A DNA stretch of 19,795 bases from MWDF01 sp964577435 (GTDB lineage: Bacteria > Bacillota > DTU025 > MWDF01): the NCBI GenBank assembly GCA_964577435.1, contig CAZNZD010000027.1:1-19795 (forward strand). The letters run 5' to 3'. The notes beneath the pieces are model-generated. The model was not told the origin of the DNA, searched no databases, and saw nothing but the letters and a program-made list of their open reading frames with translations. Both the position numbers and the translations under genes were made by a program. This document shows positions 7,452-14,785 of this stretch, piece by piece (positions within the stretch are counted from its first letter, which is position 1; every line of letters begins with the position of its first letter).

Positions 7452-8542
7452 CTGCTGCTCCTGCCCCTTCTGCCCAGCTCGTCAGACAGCAGGTTCATGA
7501 ATCTGAGGTTGTGTACCGTAGCAAACCTGTAGAAGAGGGCTTCCCCATGCTTCATAAGGTGATGCAGGAAGCCGGCGCTGTAGTTCATGCAGGTCTGGCA
7601 GTCGCAGCCGGGCATGACCGGCCTTCTGTCCTTTGTATGCTTCTCATCCTGAAGATATGCGTATCTGAACCATCTTCCGGCGAAGTCGGCATCGGCAAGT
7701 GGCACCTCGGATGTGTAGAGCCTGCCTCGCCGCGCGTCCCTAGTCGGAAGCGAGCAGTCGAAAGTGTCGTAGCCGAGATCCCAGCACGTCACCATATGCC
7801 TGGGATGGCCAATTCCTAGCGCGTGAAGCGGCATGCCATCAGGAAGGGCCTCCCTTACTGAGCGGAGTATGTCCACAACAAGGTTTCCTTCCCCGTCCAT
7901 CGGCCAGCCGCCGAAACCCATCCCGTCGAAGCCGATCGCGGATAGCTCGCTTGCGCAGAGCCTTCTTAGGTCCTCGTGGGATCCTCCCTGCACAACGCCG
8001 AAAAGGAGGGGCTTCTCCTTCTTCCTGCCGCCGGAAACGAGCCTGTCGAACTCGGACCTGCACCTAGAAGCCCACTCTAGAGTCCTTCTGACCGCCTTCT
8101 CCTGGACTTCGCGACCATCGTCCGGGTGCGTGCACTCGTCAAGGCAGACCGCAATGTCGGTCCCGTAGGCGAGCTGCAGCTGCATGGCCTTCTCCGGGGT
8201 CAGGAGGAACTTCCTGGCCGAACCCTCTGGAAGTATGGTTATCCCGTTTCTGCCGATGCTTCCCCGCGATGGGTCCTCCCTTATGACGGAGTAAGCCTGG
8301 AAGCCCCCTGAATCTGTCATGATCGGCCCGTGCCAGCCGGTCATCTCGTGAAGGCCTCCCAATGCCGACACCGTGCTTGAGCCCGGCTTCTGCATCAGAT
8401 GGTAGGCGTTCATGACAAGAGCAGGCGTGCCGCAAGCAGAAAGGTCGTCAGGCCCGCATGCCTTGACTGCGCCATAGGTCGCGTCCGGCATGAAGGCGGG
8501 GAAGTGTATCTCGCCGCGGGGCGTCCTTAGGCTTCCGGGCAT
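7448..8542 (-). CDS. tgt: tRNA-guanine(34) transglycosylase family protein
   Basis: A 364-residue TIM-barrel base-exchange enzyme that replaces G34 of GUN anticodons with a queuosine precursor. Visible residues are Asp77 in DSGGFQ, Asp135 in CLDECTHP, Gln185 in VVQGG, the Gly211-Gly212 pair and nucleophile Asp262 in FDCSLPTRDARRG. The zinc site is Cys313, Cys315, Cys318 and His344, in the spacing of Zymomonas Tgt. The loop after the Gly pair reads WPMDGE, where bacterial Tgt normally has LAVGE, so base specificity may differ. ATG 8542 has AAGGAGG 4 nt upstream. It is the first gene of a four-gene operon and its stop overlaps the next start. No other queuosine genes are in the window. Confidence 0.9.
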   Translation of the reverse strand: MPGSLRTPRGEIHFPAFMPDATYGAVKACGPDDLSACGTPALVMNAYHLMQKPGSSTVSALGGLHEMTGWHGPIMTDSGGFQAYSVIREDPSRGSIGRNGITILPEGSARKFLLTPEKAMQLQLAYGTDIAVCLDECTHPDDGREVQEKAVRRTLEWASRCRSEFDRLVSGGRKKEKPLLFGVVQGGSHEDLRRLCASELSAIGFDGMGFGGWPMDGEGNLVVDILRSVREALPDGMPLHALGIGHPRHMVTCWDLGYDTFDCSLPTRDARRGRLYTSEVPLADADFAGRWFRYAYLQDEKHTKDRRPVMPGCDCQTCMNYSAGFLHHLMKHGEALFYRFATVHNLRFMNLLSDELGRRGRSSR

Positions 8543-8580
8543 GGAGCCTCCTTCCTGGGGGCAAGCTTTCCTGCCGCCGC

Positions 8581-8610
8581 ATTAGATCTGGGGGCTCGAC
8601 CATTGTTCAA
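8581..8610 (-). promoter_or_regulatory. Candidate sigma-70-type promoter of the tgt operon
   Basis: On the minus strand, -35 TTGAAC (8610-8605) and -10 TCTAAT (8586-8581) are separated by 18 bp. This would start transcription about 30-35 nt before the tgt ATG. Prediction is by consensus match only. Confidence 0.45.
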
Positions 8611-8641
8611 CCATGAGCCCTTTTCGCATTCATTCTAACAT

Positions 8642-8671
8642 ATGACTAAGGAGGGCGCCTTCTGCTACAAT
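8642..8671 (+). promoter_or_regulatory. Candidate sigma-70-type promoter of the GGT-family gene
   Basis: -35 ATGACT (8642-8647) and -10 TACAAT (8666-8671) are separated by 18 bp. The -10 is close to consensus and the -35 is weak. The start would fall near 8678, ahead of the AAGGAGG ribosome site at 8688-8694. Confidence 0.45.
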
Positions 8672-8700
8672 CGGCTTAAAAAGGCGCTAAGGAGGCAGCG

Positions 8701-10293
8701 ATGGAATACGGCAGGGCTTTTCCCTCCGGAAGGAGCGCGGCAGTCGGGCATAACGGTGCAGTCTGCGCCAGCACACCGCAGGCATCACTCGCCGGCTACA
8801 GGATGCTTCAGGAGGGCGGAAACGCAGCGGATGCGATAATCGCGATGGCAGCGGCGCTGGTCGTAACGGAACCCACGTCAAACGGGCTCGGATCGGACCT
8901 CTTCGCGATAATCTGCAAAGATGGGCGGCTACATGGCATAAATGCCTCCGGAAGGGCCCCTGCGGCCATAACGGCGGAGGCGATAAGGCAGAAGGACAAC
9001 AAGACGATGCCTCTTCTGGGATGGGATCCGGTGACAGTACCCGGCATGGTTAGAGGCTGGGCCGACATAAGCGGCAGGTTCGGAAGGCTTGGGCTTAAGA
9101 AGGCCCTGGAGCCGGCGATACTCCTTGCCGAGGGGGGCTACGCCGTATCGCCTGTAGTAGCCTACTTCTGGGGCTTGGCCGCGTCGAGGCTGGGAGGATA
9201 TGAGGGCTTCAGGAAGGCCTTCATGCCGCAGGGAAGGGCGCCTTTGGCAGGTGAGCTGTTCAAACACCCCGGGATGGCGGAAGCATTAAGGGAGATAGGT
9301 GCAAGCAACGGCGTCAGCTTCTATGAAGGAAGGCTTGCCGACGCCATCGCGGATGCCTCGCTAAGAGATGGCGGATACCTTACTAAAAATGACCTCTCCT
9401 CCCATGTCAGCGAATGGGTGGATCCGATAGGCGTGAACTACAGGGGATATGATGTCTTCGAGATGCCTCCGAACGGGCAGGGCATAGTGGCGCTCATGGC
9501 CCTGAACATGCTGGAGAGGCACGACCTCTCGGGGCTTTCCTTCGACGACCCGGCGAGGGTGAACCTCATAGCGGAGGCGCTGCGGCTTGCTTTCGCCGAT
9601 GCGCACGAAAGGGTATGCGACCGGAGCTTCAGGGAGGTGCCGGTACAAAGGATGCTGGACAAGGCATACGCCGCTGAAAGGGCGATGCTGATTAAAAGAG
9701 GCAGGGCGATGGAGGAGGCAGCGACGGGCCTTCCTTGGAAGGGCGGCACGGTCTACCTGTGCGCCGCGGATTCCGAAGGCATGATGGTATCCCTGATACA
9801 GTCCAACTACATGGGCTTCGGAAGCGGCATTGTAGTGCCCGAGCACGGGATAAGCCTTCAGAACAGGGGAGCGGGGTTCTCCTTGGAAGAAGGGCATCCC
9901 AATGAGTTGGAGCCAGGCAAGAGGCCCTTCCATACGATAATACCGGGCTTTCTTATGAAAGACGGAGCTCCGATCGGGCCCTTCGGTGTGATGGGAGGGG
10001 ACATGCAGCCGCAGGGGCATGTCCAGCTGATATCCTCCATAATCGACATGGGCCTGGGACCCCAGTCAGGCATAGACATGCCCAGGTTCAGGGTTTCTGA
10101 GGGAAGGAAGCTGCACCTGGAGAGGGGCCTAGGCCACATCGAGGATCAGATGTCTGCGATGGGATACGAGGTCTCGTTGGAGAAGACGGATGCCATGTTC
10201 GGCGGCGGCCAGATGATAATGAGGGATGCTGTCAGCGGAGCATATACCGCAGGGACGGAATCAAGGAAGGACGGAATCGCGATAGCGTTCTGA
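8701..10293 (+). CDS. Gamma-glutamyltransferase family N-terminal-nucleophile hydrolase (YwrD-like)
   Basis: A 530-residue Ntn-hydrolase precursor expected to cleave itself before Thr350 (K-G-G-T-V-Y-L-C), giving a large subunit (1-349) and a small subunit (350-530) with Thr350 as nucleophile. Family motifs are ASTPQASLAGYRMLQEGGNAADA (23-45 region), TEPTSNGLGSDLF, PVTVPGMVRGW (110-120), MPPNGQG (255-261) and VMGGDMQPQGH (430-440). Typical glutathione GGTs are secreted, but this protein has no signal peptide, which fits the cytoplasmic YwrD-type branch. Its substrate could be a gamma-glutamyl compound or an amide such as an acyl side chain. ATG 8701 has AAGGAGG 6 nt upstream. It is divergent from tgt and appears monocistronic, ending at the hairpin at 10336-10359. 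Confidence 0.87.
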   Translation: MEYGRAFPSGRSAAVGHNGAVCASTPQASLAGYRMLQEGGNAADAIIAMAAALVVTEPTSNGLGSDLFAIICKDGRLHGINASGRAPAAITAEAIRQKDNKTMPLLGWDPVTVPGMVRGWADISGRFGRLGLKKALEPAILLAEGGYAVSPVVAYFWGLAASRLGGYEGFRKAFMPQGRAPLAGELFKHPGMAEALREIGASNGVSFYEGRLADAIADASLRDGGYLTKNDLSSHVSEWVDPIGVNYRGYDVFEMPPNGQGIVALMALNMLERHDLSGLSFDDPARVNLIAEALRLAFADAHERVCDRSFREVPVQRMLDKAYAAERAMLIKRGRAMEEAATGLPWKGGTVYLCAADSEGMMVSLIQSNYMGFGSGIVVPEHGISLQNRGAGFSLEEGHPNELEPGKRPFHTIIPGFLMKDGAPIGPFGVMGGDMQPQGHVQLISSIIDMGLGPQSGIDMPRFRVSEGRKLHLERGLGHIEDQMSAMGYEVSLEKTDAMFGGGQMIMRDAVSGAYTAGTESRKDGIAIAF

Positions 10294-10335
10294 TGCAGCG
10301 CATGTTGCCAAGGGTAAAGCCTTGGAGTATATGAG

Positions 10336-10359
10336 AAAGGGCCGGAGGACCGGCCCTTT
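10336..10359. terminator. Hairpin terminator between convergent genes
   Basis: AAAGGGCCGG (10336-10345), loop AGGA and CCGGCCCTTT (10350-10359) form a perfect 10-bp stem between the GGT-family gene (+) and nrdJ (-). The A-run and T-run at the stem base suit termination in both directions. A second small hairpin, CCAAGG/CCTTGG (10308-10325), precedes it. Confidence 0.8.
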
Positions 10360-10383
10360 GCTTTGCCTGGCATGCTTGCCTTA

Positions 10384-13011
10384 TCAGCAGCGGCTGTAGC
10401 CGCAGATCACGCAGTTCTCGCAGCCCGATTCATATACCAGCGAGTTGTTGCCGCACTGCGGGCAGAGGTCCATCCTGTTCGCCTTTGCCGTCTGGCAGCC
10501 GCAGTCCTGGCTCTCATCCTCAGTGCAGGAGCAATCCTGTTCATCGCCTGTCAGCTCCTCGGAGCCGAAGTCGAATGGTATCTGCGAAAGGCCCTCCCCG
10601 TTGCCATTCCCGTTTCCGTTCTCGGGACCGCTGCCTGTGGGAGGAAGGCCCGCGGGATAGTCGGCCTGATCCTCGGTTGCCTGCGTGTGGGCCTGCTCAT
10701 CCTGAGAGGCATCCTCAAGCGGCATTGGGGACATCGCGGCTAAGGCAGGAGGGTAGACGAAGCGCCTTCCTATGGCCTGCTCGAGCATGCGGCCAATCGC
10801 GTCCGGGACAGACAGGACCTTGTTGGGGCCGAAGCCGGTGTGCCCGCTTCCTCCGATTCCCCTCAGCTGCTTGACTATCTCAGTGGGGTCGACCCCAGCC
10901 CTGAGGCAGAGGGAGATGAGCCTTGCGATAGATTCGGTGAAGGCGTAGATATCGGTTCCCGCCCTGCTTATCTGGCAGAAGATCTCAAACGGCCTATCCT
11001 CGTACATGTTCAGGGTGGCCCAAAGGGTTCCGGACGGCGTCGCCACGCGCTTTGTTATGCCGGCGAGCTCCTCCGGCCTTTCTATGGGTTTCACCTTCCC
11101 CCAGAGGCTGCATGCGACAGTGTAGGGCTTCCTGTCGGCATCATCCTCTATGAGCTCAGCAGCAGGCTCCGCTTTCTTCACCTGCTTGGAGGAGATGACC
11201 TCTATCTCGCGGCTTCCGCTGCGATAAACGGTAAGGCCCTTGCATCCTAGCTTGTGAGCGAGCTTGTAAGCCTTGCCGACATCTTCGGCGCTGGCGTCGT
11301 TCATGAGGTTAATGGTCTTCGACACGGCGTTTTCCGTGCCGCGCTGCACTGCGGCCTGGATCTTCACATGCCACTCCCAGGGAATCTCGAGGGCAGTCAT
11401 GTATATCTCCTGCATGTCGGAGGGGATCTCCTTGATCCCGCGCACCGAACCGCCGTTATTGGCGATCTTCAAGGTAAGCTCCTCGCTGAGCAGGCCCCTT
11501 CTTGACAAGTCCCCGAAGAAGATGGGATTGGTCTGGGTAAGCTGTTTGCCGCCAAGCACGTTCTGCTTCGTGAAGGCCACGCCGAACAGCGGCTCGCATC
11601 CTGATGAGGCGTTTGCGATCATGCTTATCGTGCCGGTGGGGGCGACCGTGGTTACAGTCGCGTTCCTCATCTTGGGCCTGCCGGGTTCGTCGAAGACGCT
11701 TCCGGCAAAAGCGGGGAAGGGGCCGCGCTCTTCAGCAAGCTCGGCGCTCTTCTCGCGCGCCTCGCCCGTGATGAAGCGGGAGATGAGCTCAGCAAGAAGC
11801 TCGCTCTTCCCGGAGCCGTAGGGAAGCTTCAGCATTATCAGCAGGTCGGCGAATCCCATCATCCCGAGCCCGACCTTCCTTGTGGTGCGGACCATCTTGT
11901 CAATCTGAGGGATGGGGTACTCGCTGACGTCGATTATCGAGTCCAGGAAGTCCGTCGAAGCTCTTACCACATCAGACAGGAGCGCCCAGTCGACCATCTC
12001 GATTTCCGCCTGAAGCTCCTTGGCGCAGGCCTGGACGAGCCCGGCCGGCAGGTAGCTTCGATTGAGGACATCTGATGCGCAGGGCTTATCGCAGAGCATC
12101 TTCTGAAGGTTAATGCTTCCCAGGTTGCAGGCCTCGTAGGGAAGAAGGGGCTGCTCTCCGCAGGGATTAGTCGCAGAGATCCTTCCGATGTTAGGGGTCG
12201 GGTTGTCGCGGTTAATCCTGTCCAGGAAGACAATGCCGGGCTCGCCGTTCTTCCAGGCGTGCTGCACCAGCTTATCGAAGATCGCCCTTGCGTCCTTGCG
12301 GCCGACCGTCCTTCCGTCCCTGGGGTTGTAGATGTCGTATTCGGTGCCCTCATCGACGGCCTTCATGAAGGCATCGGTGAGCGCTACCGAGATGTTGAAG
12401 TTCGTAAGGGTGTTGTTGTCCTCCTTGCAGGTGATGAAGCGCTCTATGTCGGGATGGTCCACACGCAGGATCCCGATGTTTGCGCCGCGCCTCTTGCCCC
12501 CCTGCTTGATGGTCTCTGTGGCCGAGTTGAAGACCGCCATGAAGGAGACGGGGCCCGATGCTACGCCTCCTGTGGAGCGTACAACGTCGCCGGATGGGCG
12601 AAGCGATGAGAAGTCGAAGCCGGTGCCGCCTCCGCTCTGGTGTATGAGGGCCGCGTGCTTGACGGCGTCGAAGATCTTGTCGAGGGAGTCTTCGACCGGA
12701 AGCACGAAACATGCAGCATTCTGCGGGTTAGGGGTGCCCGCGTTCATCCATGTGGGGGAGTTGGGGGAGAACAGCCCATCGATGAGCATCCAATAGAAGA
12801 GCTCGAACCTCTCCTTGAAGCTTCCTTCGAGTCCGGGATACCTAGTACCCGCGTTCGCCGCCTCGGTGGCTACGCGCGCGCACATCTGCTCGGGTGTCTC
12901 GATGATGACGCCTTCCTTATCCCTAAGAAGATACCTGCTCTCCAGTATAGTTAGCGCGTCTGGGGTCAGGTTCATCTTTCTTTGCATCAGGTCTTTCGGT
13001 ATGGACATCAT
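10384..13011 (-). CDS. nrdJ: Adenosylcobalamin-dependent ribonucleotide reductase, class II
   Basis: An 875-residue class II enzyme that reduces ribonucleotides to deoxyribonucleotides with a B12-derived radical, independent of oxygen. Active-site residues are Cys101 (N-A-A-C-F), the radical site Asn282-x-Cys284-x-Glu286 (NPCGE) and Cys295. The Cys284-Cys295 spacing equals that of Thermotoga NrdJ (322-333). A TSCPD-like region (about 645-770) and a Gly/Asn-rich linker follow. The C-terminal tail carries two C-x-C pairs, then a zinc-ribbon-like CPQC...CENCVICGYSRC. Adjacent ATGs at 13011 and 13008 both suit the AGGAGG upstream. It appears to be transcribed alone; upstream lie the dyad elements at 13065-13125. 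No nrdR gene or canonical NrdR box was seen. Confidence 0.96.
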   Translation of the reverse strand: MMSIPKDLMQRKMNLTPDALTILESRYLLRDKEGVIIETPEQMCARVATEAANAGTRYPGLEGSFKERFELFYWMLIDGLFSPNSPTWMNAGTPNPQNAACFVLPVEDSLDKIFDAVKHAALIHQSGGGTGFDFSSLRPSGDVVRSTGGVASGPVSFMAVFNSATETIKQGGKRRGANIGILRVDHPDIERFITCKEDNNTLTNFNISVALTDAFMKAVDEGTEYDIYNPRDGRTVGRKDARAIFDKLVQHAWKNGEPGIVFLDRINRDNPTPNIGRISATNPCGEQPLLPYEACNLGSINLQKMLCDKPCASDVLNRSYLPAGLVQACAKELQAEIEMVDWALLSDVVRASTDFLDSIIDVSEYPIPQIDKMVRTTRKVGLGMMGFADLLIMLKLPYGSGKSELLAELISRFITGEAREKSAELAEERGPFPAFAGSVFDEPGRPKMRNATVTTVAPTGTISMIANASSGCEPLFGVAFTKQNVLGGKQLTQTNPIFFGDLSRRGLLSEELTLKIANNGGSVRGIKEIPSDMQEIYMTALEIPWEWHVKIQAAVQRGTENAVSKTINLMNDASAEDVGKAYKLAHKLGCKGLTVYRSGSREIEVISSKQVKKAEPAAELIEDDADRKPYTVACSLWGKVKPIERPEELAGITKRVATPSGTLWATLNMYEDRPFEIFCQISRAGTDIYAFTESIARLISLCLRAGVDPTEIVKQLRGIGGSGHTGFGPNKVLSVPDAIGRMLEQAIGRRFVYPPALAAMSPMPLEDASQDEQAHTQATEDQADYPAGLPPTGSGPENGNGNGNGEGLSQIPFDFGSEELTGDEQDCSCTEDESQDCGCQTAKANRMDLCPQCGNNSLVYESGCENCVICGYSRC

Positions 13012-13064
13012 CGGAAACCCCTCCTACGTCCCAAGCTGCGACAAGGGAGCCTTTTCGGTTGATT

Positions 13065-13117
13065 GTTAGACGGCGACCCTTCGGCCCGCCATATTCGGTA
13101 ATATGAATATGTCTAAC
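13065..13117 (-). promoter_or_regulatory. Compact three-way-junction-like dyad upstream of nrdJ
   Basis: GTTAGAC (13065-13071) and GTCTAAC (13111-13117) enclose exactly two smaller inverted repeats: GGCG...CGCC (13072-13090) and ATATTC...GAATAT (13091-13110). No base is left over at the junction. It ends about 54 nt before the nrdJ start. It could be a structured RNA leader or clustered operator half-sites; a 12-bp palindrome, TAACTGCAGTTA (13114-13125), overlaps its outer edge. No B12-box is visible, so I do not call it a cobalamin riboswitch. Confidence 0.4.
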
Positions 13118-13158
13118 TGCAGTTATCACGGCATCTGCCGCTTATGCTGGGAATATCA

Positions 13159-13194
13159 AGAACCGGACACCGCTAAGGTCAAGTGTCCGGTTCT
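13159..13194 (-). terminator. Strong hairpin, probable terminator of the DUF4139 gene
   Basis: AGAACCGGACAC (13159-13170) and GTGTCCGGTTCT (13183-13194) form a perfect 12-bp stem with a 12-nt loop. It lies about 70 nt after the DUF4139 gene stop and upstream of nrdJ, so it probably separates the two minus-strand transcripts. The following T-rich tract on that strand is weak. Confidence 0.65.
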
Positions 13195-13265
13195 ATAATA
13201 AACTGATTCTATGTTACTTAAAAGACTTGAAATGACTGACCTGTGTTGTTCCAGAGAGGCGAAGC

Positions 13266-14657
13266 CTACTTCGTGTAGCGCACGGTGTATGTTATCTGTA
13301 CAGTGCCGTTAGCAGGGATTTCCGGTTCGAATTCTATAGTGGTGGAATCCAGCTTGGTATAAGGATTCGTGGAGGAGAGTATGCTCCACTCGCTCCAATA
13401 GGACAGATACTCGCGGACCTTTACCTTGACCTTCTCGTCCTTGTGGTTCCTTATCTCTATTGTGTAGGTCTCCTCGCGGATGCTCTTTGAGATATCCCTG
13501 AAAGAATCCTGCTGCCAGCTGCCCTTTATATCGAACGCCTCTCCCAGGTAGAGGTCGATCTCCTCGTCCTTGGGAGTGTGGTCGATGCTGTTTTCCCCGA
13601 TGAACTGCTCGGTTCCGTCGATGTCCAGCTTGTTGACCCTAACGATTCCGGCGGGAAGGGGCATGCCAAGCCCGGACTTCTGGTCGTTCTTGAACTTGAT
13701 ATAGGTGCCGACCCCATCATTCCCATACCTTCCGGAGTACAGGAAGTACTTTGTCACGGGCACATCTGTGGCGCTCATGAAGCCGATCTGCTTGGTCTGA
13801 GCATTCTTAACCGTAGTGGGGAACTGCAGGTCGTAGAGATGGTATTCGAAAAGACCGCGCTCCTCGAACGCCTGGGGAGTGGGCGCGGCAAGGGCATATG
13901 CCACCTCCTCCTTGTATCTTACGTCGGAGGATTGTTCCCTGTTCACCTCTCCTGCCACAAGCTTTAGCTTTGCGTTCTCATAGCTCGTGCCGCTGTTGTT
14001 CTGGAGAGTCACCCATCCGGTGAGGTTCATGCTCTTGTCGTCGTCCGACAGCAGGGCGACATAATCCGCGGACCAGGATAGCCCCTCTGTAAGGTATGTG
14101 ACCTTCACAGTCTGGTTCTTGAATAGCGTGTTGTTCACGGTAAGCCACTTAAGCGCGGGCCTTGTGATGAGCCCCTCGGGAAGGCTGGGGTATCTGATGG
14201 ACTGTATGTCGCCCAGCTGGACGGAGAATATTGCACCTTTGCCCGCCTCAAGCTCGGAGAGGATGACCGGGCTGTTGCTTCCGCTCATCAGAAATCCCGT
14301 GTAGACGTCGCCAGACCTGGTCACGACGGTTATCTTCTGGTCAACGAACTTCTGCAGGAGCTTGTACTCGTTCACCAGGTCGTACTCGTAGTTCTGCTCC
14401 CGAACCCATACCTTGGAGGGGAAGGACAGAGACTCGAATAGCACGGTGTTCGCAAGTATCATAGAGGGCACATTGGGGAATACCACTTCGCCCTCCCCGA
14501 TCGGTATCTCCATCTGCTTGATCATGCTCACAAGCGCGAGGTTCGCGTTATACACTGTAAGGTTCAGCTGTTCCTTGGGGGCGGCCCCTGCCACCCCGCC
14601 CATCGCTGCCATCGCCAGAAGGGCCGCTATGGCCGCTATCGCAGCGTACTTCCTCAT
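13266..14657 (-). CDS. Exported DUF4139-domain protein
   Basis: A 463-residue protein with a signal peptide: MRKYAAIAAIAALLAMAAMG, then GVAGAA with predicted cleavage near residue 24. The mature N-terminal part begins with beta-rich sequence (LNLTVYNANLALVSMIKQ), which is how DUF4139 proteins handle an 'NxxLALV' strand. The rest shows the DUF4139 pattern: VKVTYLTEGLSWSADYVALL, then LTGWVTLQNNSGTSYENAKLKLVAGEVNR, and a C-terminal EIPANGTVQITYTVRY strand. The family's function is unknown; members are exported and beta-sandwich rich. ATG 14657 is chosen over the longer open frame because the signal peptide starts there and GGGAG is 9 nt upstream (ATG 14666 is too close). It is divergent from polA. 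Confidence 0.85.
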   Translation of the reverse strand: MRKYAAIAAIAALLAMAAMGGVAGAAPKEQLNLTVYNANLALVSMIKQMEIPIGEGEVVFPNVPSMILANTVLFESLSFPSKVWVREQNYEYDLVNEYKLLQKFVDQKITVVTRSGDVYTGFLMSGSNSPVILSELEAGKGAIFSVQLGDIQSIRYPSLPEGLITRPALKWLTVNNTLFKNQTVKVTYLTEGLSWSADYVALLSDDDKSMNLTGWVTLQNNSGTSYENAKLKLVAGEVNREQSSDVRYKEEVAYALAAPTPQAFEERGLFEYHLYDLQFPTTVKNAQTKQIGFMSATDVPVTKYFLYSGRYGNDGVGTYIKFKNDQKSGLGMPLPAGIVRVNKLDIDGTEQFIGENSIDHTPKDEEIDLYLGEAFDIKGSWQQDSFRDISKSIREETYTIEIRNHKDEKVKVKVREYLSYWSEWSILSSTNPYTKLDSTTIEFEPEIPANGTVQITYTVRYTK

Positions 14658-14785
14658 ATCCGACATCTCCCGTCTGTATATAGAATTGCTTGTGGTATCC
14701 TCTATTTGTACAACTACTATATATGACTCCGCGAAGCCATATTCCTGTTCCCGCTTAGGGTGGCTTCCGAATAAATAATCTACGG

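Noticed and set aside
10700..12990. Several long open frames on the plus strand opposite nrdJ
   Set aside because: They are antisense shadows produced by the G+C-rich codon pattern, with no ribosome sites or family motifs.
13012..13265. Cobalamin riboswitch or canonical NrdR boxes upstream of nrdJ
   Set aside because: No B12-box-like sequence and no match to the NrdR consensus (ACACTATATATAGTGT-like) could be found by eye.
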